From contig CATXML010000016.1 in NCBI GenBank assembly GCA_958372035.1, positions 1 through 14,213 on the forward strand: a DNA stretch of 14,213 nt, given 5' to 3'. Each line of letters begins with the position of its first letter. Positions within the stretch are counted from its first letter, which is position 1. A program made the translations under genes and the position numbers. The notes under the pieces were generated by a model that saw only the letters and a list, made by a program, of their open reading frames with translations, did no database searches and had not been told where the DNA came from. The stretch comes from an uncultured Collinsella sp. (GTDB lineage Bacteria > Actinomycetota > Coriobacteriia > Coriobacteriales > Coriobacteriaceae). Shown here one piece after another: positions 1 to 7,905 of the stretch.

Positions 1-36
1 GGACGTTCTTGTTTGACTAGTCATTCAAGAACGTCC
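1..36. repeat. 36-bp near-perfect palindrome at the window edge
   Basis: Bases 1-11 (GGACGTTCTTG) and 26-36 (CAAGAACGTCC) are exact reverse complements. The centre, 14-23 (TGACTAGTCA), is itself a perfect palindrome about the same axis, and only the two T pairs between the blocks fail to match. No T-run follows on the + strand, so it is not an obvious rightward intrinsic terminator. A dimeric-repressor operator, or a terminator for a gene to the left, are both possible. It may extend beyond the window. Confidence 0.6.
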
Positions 37-94
37 CCAATGACTATTCGAACTGCTAGTTTGTGCGGGTTGTGGTTTTGGGAGCTGCGGGAAT

Positions 95-123
95 TTGAGA
101 TACTGTACATCTGTACGTTAACT
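95..123 (+). promoter_or_regulatory. weak candidate promoter for the YhgE operon
   Basis: TTGAGA at 95-100 and TTAACT at 118-123 are 17 bases apart and are poor matches to -35 and -10 boxes. The spacer carries GTAC twice (105-108 and 113-116), which makes a small inverted repeat because GTAC is self-complementary. An alternative -10 is TATATT at 135-140. None of these is strong. The assignment rests mainly on this being the only gene-free stretch upstream of the operon. Confidence 0.2.
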
Positions 124-196
124 TATCTTCGTAGTATATTGCTACCCGCAAAACTCAGCACCATTGTGCCGCGAGGCACTAAAGCGCCTACGTACA

Positions 197-2641
197 ATGG
201 TTGTCGATAGTACGATTCGATTCAACGACAGGATGGATGGTCCAAGCGTGAGTCTCGGCAGCAAACTATCCGATGCAAAGGTTTCCTTTGCAATCTTTAA
301 ACGCGACATCAAGCGATTGATCGTGAACCCCGTCGCCCTGGTGGTTACCCTGGGCGTGTGCGTTATTCCCTCGCTGTATGCCTGGTACAACATCGTGGCC
401 AACTGGGATCCGTACGGAAACACCCAGGGTATCAAGATTGCCATCGCCAACAACGATCAAGGCACCCAGAATGACTTGGTGGGCGAGCTCAACGCAGGCG
501 ATAAGGTGGTCGACCAGCTCAAGGAGAACGACCAGCTTGGCTGGACCTTCGTCGACTCGGCGGCAGATGCCAAAGAGGGCGTCGAAAGTGGCGAATACTA
601 TGCTGCCATCGTGATCCCCAAGAACTTCTCTGACAATCTCGTCTCGATGCTCGATGGCAATTACCATCAGCCGAAGCTCACCTATTACGTCAACGAGAAA
701 AAGAGCGCCATTGCGCCCAAGGTCACCGATACCGGTGCCAACACCATCGAGGAGCAGATCAACTCGGAGTTTGTCTCCACGGTGGGCGAGACCGTCGCGG
801 GCATTGCCAAAGATGCTGGCATCGACCTTAAAGACAAGGCAACCCAGACCCAGGATTCGCTGGCGGGCTCGGTGTCCGAGGCGTCTGATACCCTGGGCGA
901 AGTGCGTGATTCCATCGGCGACATGAACACCGCCATCGACAAGACGAGCAGCTCGATTGCTTCGGCCGATGCTGCGTTGGCGGGCCTGCAGGGACAGGCG
1001 CCTTCGCTAACGCAGGCAATCGCTCAGGGTAATGATCTGCTGGGCGAAGCTCGTACCACGGCTGGCAAGTCCATCACCTCGCTCTCCAAGGCGCTCTCGG
1101 AAGGCAGCCTTGCGCTAACCAAGACATCGGCCTCCGCGAACGCTGCCATCGGCAAGCTGACGGGCACGGTCACATCTACGACCACCCGCATCGACAACTC
1201 GCTCGAGTCTCTCCAGGCAACGATCGATCACAACACCGCAGTTATCGGCCACCTGCAGATTCTTGCCGGCGATACCTCGACGGGATCGGATCGGATCGAC
1301 GCACTGATCGCCTCGACGATCGATACGCTCAAGAAGCAGAACGACCAGCTGCAGAGTATCAAGAACAGTCTGTCCGCGCAGTCGAGCGCCATGGCAAATG
1401 ACGCCACGGCCGTCTCGAACGCGAGCAACGCACTCAACGCGGCAATTCAGACCGGTACGGCTAACCTCGGTCAGGCTCAGACCGATCTGGGTCAGAACGC
1501 ACTTCCGAAGGCTTCGAGCGCGCTTGACTCCTTTGCCGCCGTTTCGGGCGATTTGACCGGCATTGTATCGGGTATGACCCCCACGATAGCGAGCGCGCGC
1601 GGCACGCTGGCGCAGCTCGGCGCCACGCTCGAGCAGGCAAAGACCACGCTGTCCCAACCCGACGCCTCCCTTGCCAAGGTTCAGGACAAGCTCGCGACCG
1701 CCGCCAATGACATTGCGGCGTTGCAGACCTCTGGGTCTATGGGCGAGTTAGCCGACCTCATGGACGTCGACGTCAATGACGTGGCAGATTTCATGGCATC
1801 TCCGGTTGAGCTGACATCCAAGTCAATCTATCCGGTCAAGAGCTTTGGCTCGGGCATCGCGCCCTTCTACACCAATCTGGCGCTATGGGTAGGCGGCTAT
1901 GTGCTCATCGCTATCTACAAACTCGAGGTCGACCGCGAGGGCATCGGTAGCTTTACGGCGCATCAGGGCTACTTTGGCCGCTGGCTGCTACTGGTGATCC
2001 TGGGCGCGTTCCAGGCCATCATCGTTACGGTAGGCGACCTAGTCATTGGCGTTCAGTGCGTCAATCCGCTGCTCTTTGTGCTGGGCGGCATCGCTATCTC
2101 GTTCACCTACGTCAATATCATCTATGCGCTGTCCACCACCTTTAAGCATATCGGTAAAGCCATTGGCGTCATCCTCGTCATTGTGCAGATCCCCGGCTCG
2201 TCGGGCATGTATCCCATCGAGATGATGCCCGGCTTCTTCCAATGGCTACATCCGCTGCTGCCCTTCACCTATGGCATCAACCTGCTGCGCGAGACCGTCG
2301 GTGGCATGTATTCGTTCAACTACCTGTTCAACCTGTGCATCCTGGGCGTGTTCCTTATCATCGCGCTCTTTATCGGTCTGCAGCTGCGCCCGTTGCTGCT
2401 CAACCTCAATCTGCTCTTTGATAAGCAGCTTTCCACGACGGGCCTCATGATCTGCGAGTCCAACGACCTGCCGCGCCAACGTTATTCGCTGCGTACGGCC
2501 ATGCGCGTCATGCTCGATTCCGATTCGTACCGTCGCGAACTGCTCGATCATGCGGTCGCCTTTGAGCATCGCTACCCGTACTACATCAAGGGCGTTTTCG
2601 CTGCTGTAGTCGTCGTGCAGCAGGTGCTCTACCTTCTGTAG
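197..2641 (+). CDS. YhgE/Pip-family membrane protein, first copy, cut short by an in-frame amber codon
   Basis: This is a large membrane protein of the YhgE/Pip (phage infection protein) family, which has an ABC-2-type permease fold. Cellular function is not settled; Lactococcus Pip is needed for phage c2 infection. A transmembrane helix lies near residues 45-66, followed by the family signature PSLYAWYNIVANWDPYGNT. A long Ala/Ser/Thr-rich, probably coiled-coil section spans about 160-530. The conserved SIYPVKSFGSGIAPFY block and at least five membrane helices follow, from about 541. Translation stops at TAG 2639-2641 inside what would be the next membrane hairpin, but the frame continues in coding style to 3022, so the intact gene would encode about 941 residues. 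The start is uncertain: ATG 197, ATG 233, GTG 248 and TTG 164 are all in frame and none has a good Shine-Dalgarno. The paralogue begins only seven residues before the shared FKRD motif, which would favour 233 or 248. Family is sure, start is not. Confidence 0.85.
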   Translation: MVVDSTIRFNDRMDGPSVSLGSKLSDAKVSFAIFKRDIKRLIVNPVALVVTLGVCVIPSLYAWYNIVANWDPYGNTQGIKIAIANNDQGTQNDLVGELNAGDKVVDQLKENDQLGWTFVDSAADAKEGVESGEYYAAIVIPKNFSDNLVSMLDGNYHQPKLTYYVNEKKSAIAPKVTDTGANTIEEQINSEFVSTVGETVAGIAKDAGIDLKDKATQTQDSLAGSVSEASDTLGEVRDSIGDMNTAIDKTSSSIASADAALAGLQGQAPSLTQAIAQGNDLLGEARTTAGKSITSLSKALSEGSLALTKTSASANAAIGKLTGTVTSTTTRIDNSLESLQATIDHNTAVIGHLQILAGDTSTGSDRIDALIASTIDTLKKQNDQLQSIKNSLSAQSSAMANDATAVSNASNALNAAIQTGTANLGQAQTDLGQNALPKASSALDSFAAVSGDLTGIVSGMTPTIASARGTLAQLGATLEQAKTTLSQPDASLAKVQDKLATAANDIAALQTSGSMGELADLMDVDVNDVADFMASPVELTSKSIYPVKSFGSGIAPFYTNLALWVGGYVLIAIYKLEVDREGIGSFTAHQGYFGRWLLLVILGAFQAIIVTVGDLVIGVQCVNPLLFVLGGIAISFTYVNIIYALSTTFKHIGKAIGVILVIVQIPGSSGMYPIEMMPGFFQWLHPLLPFTYGINLLRETVGGMYSFNYLFNLCILGVFLIIALFIGLQLRPLLLNLNLLFDKQLSTTGLMICESNDLPRQRYSLRTAMRVMLDSDSYRRELLDHAVAFEHRYPYYIKGVFAAVVVVQQVLYLL

Positions 2642-3022
2642 ACGGTTCTCGATATCGACAACAATGGCAAGATCATTCTGCTGGTTATCTGGATTATCTC
2701 GGTCATTGCCATCTGCGGCTGGCTCATCAACATCGAGTACATCCGTGCAAGCCTCAACACCCAGATGCGCATCTCGGCGCTTTCGGATGAGGATCTTCGC
2801 CGCGAGATGCGCGAGCACACGGCTGCCATCCCTGCTGCCCGTCGCATGTTTGGTCTCAACGCCAGCGAGCGGGGCACCAAGGACAGCGAACAGCCCACGA
2901 GCCGTCTGCCGCATATCGGTGCGCATCGTAAGGCTCAAGATGCCGGCGGCGTTGACAACGTAAACGGAAACGACGGGGATACCACCCCGCTCGGCAAGCA
3001 CTCCAAAGGAGGTGAGGCATAA
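2642..3022 (+). pseudogene. severed C-terminal part of the first YhgE/Pip gene
   Basis: Directly after the TAG at 2639-2641 the same reading frame runs 126 sense codons to TAA 3020-3022. It begins TVLDIDNNGK, then has a strongly hydrophobic helix (KIILLVIWIISVIAICGWLI) and a charged, probably cytoplasmic tail (EDLRREMREH; ending HSKGGEA). No start with a ribosome-binding site lies near its beginning. The tail end abuts the next gene's ATG with no gap, as expected of the original operon partner. The simplest history is a single-base change, such as CAG to TAG, in a gene of about 940 codons. TAG also ends the M20 and hisS genes here, so TAG works as a normal stop and general amber decoding is unlikely. 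A sequencing error, or readthrough at this site only, remains possible. Confidence 0.75.
3005..3015 (+). promoter_or_regulatory. near-perfect Shine-Dalgarno inside the end of the preceding gene
   Basis: AAAGGAGGTGA is a near-complete complement of the 16S rRNA 3' end and lies seven bases before ATG 3023. It overlaps the last codons of the upstream frame, whose TAA abuts the ATG. This fixes the start of the second YhgE gene. It also suggests that gene can be initiated independently now that ribosomes on the first gene stop about 380 bases upstream. Confidence 0.85.
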
Positions 3023-5212
3023 ATGAAGAACATCCTGCACCTGTTTAAGCGTGATGTCCAAAACGTGTCTCGCTCCGTGATCGGCATGGTCGTCGTGATG
3101 GGCCTGATCATCGTTCCGTGTCTCTATGCATGGTTTAACATCGCCGGCAGCTGGGATCCCTACGGCAATACCGGCAACCTTAAGATTGCAGTGGTCAACA
3201 CCGACGAGGGCTACGAGAGTGATCTGATTCCCGTCGAGGTCAACGTGGGCGAAAACGTAACCGCCACTCTGCGCGGCAACGAGAACTTCGACTGGGTCGT
3301 TCTCAATGACCGCGATAAGGCGATTGAGGGCGTTAAGTCGGGCGCGTACTACGCTGCCGTCGTTATCCCTAAAACGTTTAGCGCCGACATGATGACGCTT
3401 TTCTCGACCGAGGTGAAGCACGCCGATATCGAGTTCTACGAGAACCAGAAGGCTAACGCCATCGCACAGATCGTGACCGAGAAAGGCTCGAGCGCCGTCC
3501 AGAGTCAGGTCAACGAGACCTTTACCGAAACCATTACGAGCATCGGTCTTAAAACCGTGTCCAGCCTGCTCGACTATATGAGCACCGACCAGGTGAGCAA
3601 CTTTATCGCCAATCTTTCCTCTGCGCTGGGCGATTCGGTCGAGGACCTGCAGGACGTTCAGGCGAGTGCGACGTCGCTCGCGGGCATTTTGAGCTCTACG
3701 TCCGATTCACTGACATCGGCGGGCGGCATGCTCAAGCAGACGGGCACTGTTGATGAGTCGACGAAGCAGCTGATGGAGCACGCAAAGAGCGGTGTGAGCG
3801 ATTCCGAGGAAGCGCTCAAGGCAGCCAACGACGCCATCAACACCGCGATCGACGGAAGCGCGGGCTCATTCGACAACGTGTCCACCGAGCTTGCGAAGGC
3901 GTTTGACGCCGCGAACCAGCATGTCGACGTTACGGTGACCCAGCTCAACAAAGCCGCGTCGGCACTCGAATCGCGTGCCAACGATATCGATGACGTGGCT
4001 AACCAGCTCCGCAGTTTTGCCGAGCAGGTGAGTGACGAAAAGCTCCAGGACAGTCTTAAGTCTGTGGCGACATCGCTGGGCAGGATCGCGACGGAGTATC
4101 GTAACAATGCGAAGGACCTGACGGCGACCGCAAAGTCCCTTTCGGACGGCATGGCAGAGGTTAACAAGTCGCGTGCCGAGGTCGATCAGGCAATCGCGGA
4201 TGCCAAGGCTGGTATCTCGGGCGCCAAGACTGACTACGACTCTACGTTTTCGGTCAAGGCCAAAGAACTCAAGAAGACTATTTCGGGCGTTTTGGATTCG
4301 CTCGACGGTATCTCGGGCGATCTGGATAGTGCCGTAGACGGTCTGACCGACGCATCCGGTTCGCTGGCAAAGGGCCTCTCCAAGGCTGCAAAGCTGGTCA
4401 ACAAAGCTTCCGATCAGCTGGGTGAGGCATCGGACAAGATTAGCGCTTTCAAGGACGAGCTAGACGGTGCCCTTATGTCGGACGATCTGGCCACGATTAA
4501 GACGATGATCGGTAATGATCCCGAGGGTTTGGCCGTGTCGCTTTCCGGCCCCGTCGCGCTTGATCGCAAGCCGGTCTATCCGATCCGCAACTACGGTTCG
4601 GCCATGGCGCCGTTCTACACGATTCTGTCGCTATGGGTCGGCTCGATCGTACTGGCGGCCATGATGAAGGTCTCGGTCGACGATGAGCTCATCAACGAGC
4701 TCATCCCCGTGCGCCTGCACGAGATCTACCTGGGTCGTTACCTGTTCTTTGGCGGTCTGGCTCTGCTGCAGGCAACGCTCGTGTGCGCGGGCGACATCCT
4801 GTTCTTTGGCATTCAGTGCGACAACCCGCTGCAGTTTGTGCTGGCGGGCTGGGTTGCGAGTCTCGTGTTCTCCAATATCGTCTACACGCTTACGGTGTCG
4901 TTTGGCGATATCGGCAAGGCGCTCGCTGTCGTGCTGTTGGTCATGCAGGTCGGCGGTTCGGGCGGCACGTTCCCCATCGAGATGACCGGCCCTGTGTTCC
5001 AGGCGATCTATCCGTTCCTGCCGTTTACCCACGGCATCAACGCCATGCACGCTGCCATGGCCGGTGCCTACCATATGGAGTACTGGATTGAGCTGGGTAT
5101 CTTGGCGAGCTACCTGATTCCGTCGCTGGCCCTAGGTGTGGTCTTCCGCCGCCCGGTCATCAAAGCCAACGACTGGATCATCGAAAAGCTGGAGTCGACC
5201 AAATTGATTTAA
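3023..5212 (+). CDS. YhgE/Pip-family membrane protein, second copy
   Basis: This 729-residue paralogue of the preceding gene has the same architecture. A short cytoplasmic start (MKNILHLFKRD) leads into a transmembrane helix at about residues 18-38 with the signature PCLYAWFNIAGSWDPYGNT. An extracytoplasmic section and a long helical, Ala/Ser/Asp-rich region follow at about 170-505. The conserved block YPIRNYGSAMAPFY is near 519-532, and five to six membrane helices follow, including the GDIGKALAVVLLVMQVGGSG region. It ends after the last helix with a short basic tail and lacks the additional C-terminal helices of its neighbour. The start is fixed by the strong Shine-Dalgarno. The two genes very likely form an operon, and the products may work as a pair, but no substrate can be read from the sequence. 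A related family, EsaA/YueB, belongs to type VII secretion and phage SPP1 adsorption; no other type VII genes are in view. Confidence 0.92.
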   Translation: MKNILHLFKRDVQNVSRSVIGMVVVMGLIIVPCLYAWFNIAGSWDPYGNTGNLKIAVVNTDEGYESDLIPVEVNVGENVTATLRGNENFDWVVLNDRDKAIEGVKSGAYYAAVVIPKTFSADMMTLFSTEVKHADIEFYENQKANAIAQIVTEKGSSAVQSQVNETFTETITSIGLKTVSSLLDYMSTDQVSNFIANLSSALGDSVEDLQDVQASATSLAGILSSTSDSLTSAGGMLKQTGTVDESTKQLMEHAKSGVSDSEEALKAANDAINTAIDGSAGSFDNVSTELAKAFDAANQHVDVTVTQLNKAASALESRANDIDDVANQLRSFAEQVSDEKLQDSLKSVATSLGRIATEYRNNAKDLTATAKSLSDGMAEVNKSRAEVDQAIADAKAGISGAKTDYDSTFSVKAKELKKTISGVLDSLDGISGDLDSAVDGLTDASGSLAKGLSKAAKLVNKASDQLGEASDKISAFKDELDGALMSDDLATIKTMIGNDPEGLAVSLSGPVALDRKPVYPIRNYGSAMAPFYTILSLWVGSIVLAAMMKVSVDDELINELIPVRLHEIYLGRYLFFGGLALLQATLVCAGDILFFGIQCDNPLQFVLAGWVASLVFSNIVYTLTVSFGDIGKALAVVLLVMQVGGSGGTFPIEMTGPVFQAIYPFLPFTHGINAMHAAMAGAYHMEYWIELGILASYLIPSLALGVVFRRPVIKANDWIIEKLESTKLI

Positions 5213-5307
5213 TACAGCTACGTAAACGCCGTCGGAACATCGAGGTCTTCCAACCCGATGCTTTAGCGTAGTGAATTGCATGGGCTGCTTGATTGTTGCT
5301 ACAGTAG

Positions 5308-5342
5308 CGGGGCGTGCCGGGGGTCCGGCGCGTCCCGTTTTT
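5308..5342 (+). terminator. intrinsic terminator of the YhgE operon
   Basis: A 13-bp stem pairs 5308-5320 with 5325-5337. It is G+C-rich with two G-T wobbles and has a GGGT loop. Five T follow at once (5338-5342). It lies about 95 bases after the second YhgE stop codon. Confidence 0.85.
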
Positions 5343-5344
5343 AT

Positions 5345-5373
5345 TTGACCATGAGGCGGCACGCAGCCATACG
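5345..5373 (+). promoter_or_regulatory. candidate promoter of the EamA transporter gene
   Basis: TTGACC at 5345-5350 matches five of six -35 consensus bases. CATACG at 5368-5373, 17 bases on, is a weak -10. The position, just after the terminator and 40 bases before the start codon, is what a promoter for the next gene would need. An alternative extended -10, TGCTACAGT at 5297-5305, would place the start inside the terminator stem. Confidence 0.4.
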
Positions 5374-5413
5374 CGTGCGGACACCACGCCCAGATTGAGT
5401 GTGAGGATGTTCC

Positions 5414-6397
5414 ATGGCCCAATACGCTGCCAACGAAATCGAAAACATGCCCGATAGCCCTGTGGCCCGTGAGGATTTGGGTGCGGGCGGTATTCCGAGG
5501 GGCGCTGGCGCACGCTCTCCGCTGTTCTGGAAAGTTTTGCTCCTTTCGGTGGCGGTCATCTGGGGCTACTCCTTTACCACTATGAAGGACGCACTCGGCA
5601 CCATTCCGGTGTTCGAGCTGCTCTATGTACGCTTTCTGCCCGCAGCATTGGTCATGCTTGCCGTCTTCCACAAACGCATCATCGCGCACCTCAACGCTCG
5701 CAACCTGATCGTTGGCCTGAGTATGGGTGTGCTCATGTGGGCGTCCTATGCGTTGCAGACGGTCGGTCTGGCAAATACTACGGCGGGCAAGAACGCGTTT
5801 TTGACGGGTACGTACTGCATCCTCGTGCCCTTTGCGAGCTTTTTCCTGAGCGGCGAAAAGCTTACGCGCTACAACTTGGGTGCCGCGCTGCTGTGCCTAG
5901 CGGGCATTGGCCTCGTCGCACTCGATAGCGTTGAGTTCAACATCGGTGACGTCATTACGCTGGCGGGTGCGGTCTTTTTCGCTATCCAGATGGCGGTGAC
6001 CGCCAAGTACGGCCGCAAGATGGACATCAACGTCATCACGTTTTGGATGTTTGTGGGCAATGGCGTCTTGAGCCTGATCTCGTCGCTGCTATTCGAGACC
6101 CAGGCGCCTCTGTCCGTGTGGACGCCGAGCTTTATCGGCGTGATGGCCTTTCTCTCGGTGGGCTGCACGTGCGTGGCGCTGCTCATTCAAAACGTTGGCC
6201 TGGCGCATGTCCCGGCTTCGACGGGCTCGCTGCTCCTTTCGATGGAGTCGCCTTCGGGCGTGTTGTTTTCGGTGCTGCTGATGGGGGAGGCGCTCACCTC
6301 GCGCCTGCTCGCCGGCTTCGTGCTTATCTTCCTGTCGATTATCTTGAGCGAGACTCACTTCGATTTTTTGCGTCGAAAGCCGAGCCCGCAATTGTAA
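5414..6397 (+). CDS. EamA-family (DMT superfamily) inner-membrane transporter
   Basis: This is a probable metabolite or amino-acid exporter of the drug/metabolite transporter superfamily; the substrate cannot be told from the sequence. The 327-residue product has a polar N-terminal stretch of about 37 residues, then ten predicted membrane helices forming two EamA repeats (about 37-167 and 178-318). Typical family features are SVAVIWGYSFTTMKDAL in helix 1, ELLYVRFLPAALVML in helix 2, and in the second repeat GSLLLSMESPSGVLFSVLLMGEALT, which matches the usual 'E-P-x-x-a-x-l-x-g-E' region with S replacing the proline-adjacent residue. The start at ATG 5414 is supported by TGAGGA six bases upstream. 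The gene is flanked by intrinsic terminators on both sides, so it is probably transcribed alone. The N-terminal tail is longer than usual for the family. Confidence 0.9.
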   Translation: MAQYAANEIENMPDSPVAREDLGAGGIPRGAGARSPLFWKVLLLSVAVIWGYSFTTMKDALGTIPVFELLYVRFLPAALVMLAVFHKRIIAHLNARNLIVGLSMGVLMWASYALQTVGLANTTAGKNAFLTGTYCILVPFASFFLSGEKLTRYNLGAALLCLAGIGLVALDSVEFNIGDVITLAGAVFFAIQMAVTAKYGRKMDINVITFWMFVGNGVLSLISSLLFETQAPLSVWTPSFIGVMAFLSVGCTCVALLIQNVGLAHVPASTGSLLLSMESPSGVLFSVLLMGEALTSRLLAGFVLIFLSIILSETHFDFLRRKPSPQL

Positions 6398-6409
6398 ACA
6401 ACTTGTTGC

Positions 6410-6435
6410 GCCGCCCTCCCGGGGCGGCATTTTTT
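6410..6435 (+). terminator. intrinsic terminator after the EamA gene
   Basis: GCCGCCC (6410-6416) pairs with GGGCGGC (6422-6428) around a five-base loop, followed by one A and six T (6430-6435). It lies 13 bases after the stop codon. Confidence 0.9.
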
Positions 6436-6461
6436 ATGCCTCGCCCTTAAAGTTGTACCTT

Positions 6462-6483
6462 GCACTTTACGATATCAAAGTGC
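6462..6483. promoter_or_regulatory. 22-bp operator-like inverted repeat upstream of the amidohydrolase
   Basis: GCACTTT (6462-6468) and AAAGTGC (6477-6483) are exact reverse complements separated by eight bases that contain the palindrome GATATC. The site is 30 bases before ATG 6514 and lies where a promoter would be expected. No good -35/-10 pair is evident. Symmetry and position suggest binding of a dimeric regulator. No T-run follows, so it is not a terminator. Confidence 0.45.
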
Positions 6484-6513
6484 TTGCTGCAAAAACGTTA
6501 CTGGAGGGCATTT

Positions 6514-7809
6514 ATGGCACCAGCTCTGTCCGATCTTCAACCGCAATCAGCGCCCAAGGCCACCGCAGCGGCGCAGGCCGCTATCGGTGACGGTCTCGTT
6601 GCAGAAGCTCAGGCTTTTGCAGACGAGCTCGCTGCGTGGCGACACGATTTACACCAGATGCCCGAGCTGGGTAATAGCCTCCCGCAGACCTCTGCGTATA
6701 TTCAAGCGCGCCTGACCGAGATGGACATCCCATTTGCCACGCTCGTCGATGGTTCCTGTGTTGTGGGCCTTGTCGGCTCCGGTGCCGCCGCGGCCCAGGG
6801 CAATGGCGTCTGCACGGACGAACGGGCCGGTACGGTCATCATGCTCCGTGGCGACATGGATGCCCTGCCCGTTGCCGAAGAGTCAGGCGAGCCTTTCGCC
6901 TCTACGAACGGCTGCATGCACGCATGTGGACACGATATGCACGCGACGGCGTTGCTTGGAGCGGCTCGCCTGCTCAAGGCCCGCGAGTCCGCGCTTGTCG
7001 ACGCCAACGCCACGGTTAAGTTGCTGTTCCAGCCGGGCGAGGAAACCTTTGAGGGTGCCCGCGCCGCCATCGCCGACGGTCTGCTGCAGAACCCGCGTCC
7101 CCAGGCCGCCTTTGCCATGCATGTCAATAGCCAGTCACCGCTTGGCCTGGTGCTCTACGGCAGCCCGGCGCTCTCGGGCGTGTACGGTTTTCGCATCACG
7201 CTTCAGGGCAAGGGCGGCCATGGCTCGAGCCCCGAGATCTGCATCGACCCCATCACGGCCGGCGTCTATGTGCATCTGGCGCTTCAGGAGCTCATCTCCC
7301 GCGAGGTGCCGGCGGCCAAGGAGGTCGCGCTTACCGTTGGCAAGTTCGCCGGCGGTCAGGCCGCAAATGTCATCCCCGACACTTGTGTGCTCGAGGGAAC
7401 GCTGCGTGGCTTCGACGTCGAGCTCATGGAGCACCTCAAGACCCGCATCGCGGAGGTCGTCAAAGGCGTTGCCACGACCTATCGTACGCCGGCGACTATC
7501 GAGACACTCTCGGATGTTCCCCCGCTCGTACTCGACGACGGCATGACGCAGGCGTCGCTTGGCTACGTGGGCGCGGTGCTGCCCAAGTCCGCCTTCCTGC
7601 CGCTGTTCCACGCCATGGCGAGCGAGGACTTCGCGTTGATCTCGAGCGAGATCCCGAGTGCGTACTTTACCGTGGGTGCTGCCGTGACTGATACGGACGA
7701 GCATTTTGCTCAGCATCATCCCAAGGCACGTTTTAGCGATGCCGAGCTTCCCCTTGGCGCCGCGGCTTATACCGCCGTCGCTTTGGGCTATATCGCCGAC
7801 CACCGGTAG
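6514..7809 (+). CDS. M20D-family metallo-amidohydrolase (N-acyl amino acid or hippurate hydrolase type)
   Basis: The 431-residue enzyme hydrolyses an amide bond between an acyl or aromatic group and an amino acid; exact substrate unknown. It belongs to the family of hippurate hydrolase, N-acyl-L-amino acid amidohydrolase and plant IAA-amino acid hydrolases. The metal-binding pattern is complete: DMDALP (114-119), HACGHDMH (136-143, with C138 and H140 as expected ligands), PGEE (174-177, E177), AMHVN (H203) and HHPKARFSD (H402). The dimerisation domain begins near LQGKGGHGSSPE. A small insertion rich in Ala/Gly (AAAAQGNGVCTDERAG) precedes the first motif. Start ATG 6514 is chosen because GGAGGG lies six bases upstream; the frame could be extended to a TTG at 6460 that has no ribosome-binding site. 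No signal peptide is seen, so it is cytoplasmic. It precedes an MFS pseudogene, which may once have imported its substrate. Confidence 0.93.
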   Translation: MAPALSDLQPQSAPKATAAAQAAIGDGLVAEAQAFADELAAWRHDLHQMPELGNSLPQTSAYIQARLTEMDIPFATLVDGSCVVGLVGSGAAAAQGNGVCTDERAGTVIMLRGDMDALPVAEESGEPFASTNGCMHACGHDMHATALLGAARLLKARESALVDANATVKLLFQPGEETFEGARAAIADGLLQNPRPQAAFAMHVNSQSPLGLVLYGSPALSGVYGFRITLQGKGGHGSSPEICIDPITAGVYVHLALQELISREVPAAKEVALTVGKFAGGQAANVIPDTCVLEGTLRGFDVELMEHLKTRIAEVVKGVATTYRTPATIETLSDVPPLVLDDGMTQASLGYVGAVLPKSAFLPLFHAMASEDFALISSEIPSAYFTVGAAVTDTDEHFAQHHPKARFSDAELPLGAAAYTAVALGYIADHR

Positions 7810-7818
7810 CACCCAACC

Positions 7819-7876
7819 TTGCCTTTCAAGCCTGCGGGCATGGCCGTAAGGCCTATGCCCTTGTCTTTCAAGGCAA
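7819..7876 (+). other. imperfect long stem-loop between the amidohydrolase and MFS genes
   Basis: An outer stem TTGCCTT/AAGGCAA (7819-7825 with 7870-7876) encloses an inner stem GGGCATGGCC/GGCCTATGCCC at about 7837-7861, which has a GTAA loop and one bulged A. CTTTCAAG occurs on both sides of the inner stem. It starts nine bases after the stop codon and has no T-tract. It may be an RNA-stabilising or regulatory structure; this is inference from pairing only. Confidence 0.4.
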
Positions 7877-7888
7877 TCTTGGGCACTA

Positions 7889-7905
7889 CCGGCGCCCGGC
7901 GCCGG
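7889..7905 (+). terminator. possible weak terminator hairpin before the MFS remnant
   Basis: CCGGCGCC, one C, then GGCGCCGG form a 17-base perfect palindrome. As RNA it gives a six-bp stem of G+C with a five-base loop. The following CTATTCGTTTGTT is T-rich but broken, so termination would be weak at best. The next gene starts 27 bases later. Confidence 0.35.

Noticed and set aside
2639..2641. TAG as pyrrolysine or another reassigned codon
   Set aside because: The M20 gene and hisS in the same window end with TAG, and no suppressor tRNA or dedicated machinery is visible. A nonsense mutation is simpler.
2246..3421. 391-codon minus-strand open frame across the YhgE junction
   Set aside because: It crosses two clear + strand coding regions, has no family resemblance or ribosome-binding site, and is explained by the codon bias of the + strand genes.
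5351..5398. 15-codon Arg-rich upstream frame (MRRHAAIRVRTPRPD) before the EamA gene
   Set aside because: No ribosome-binding site precedes its ATG. The composition is what G+C-rich non-coding sequence often gives. A leader peptide cannot be supported.
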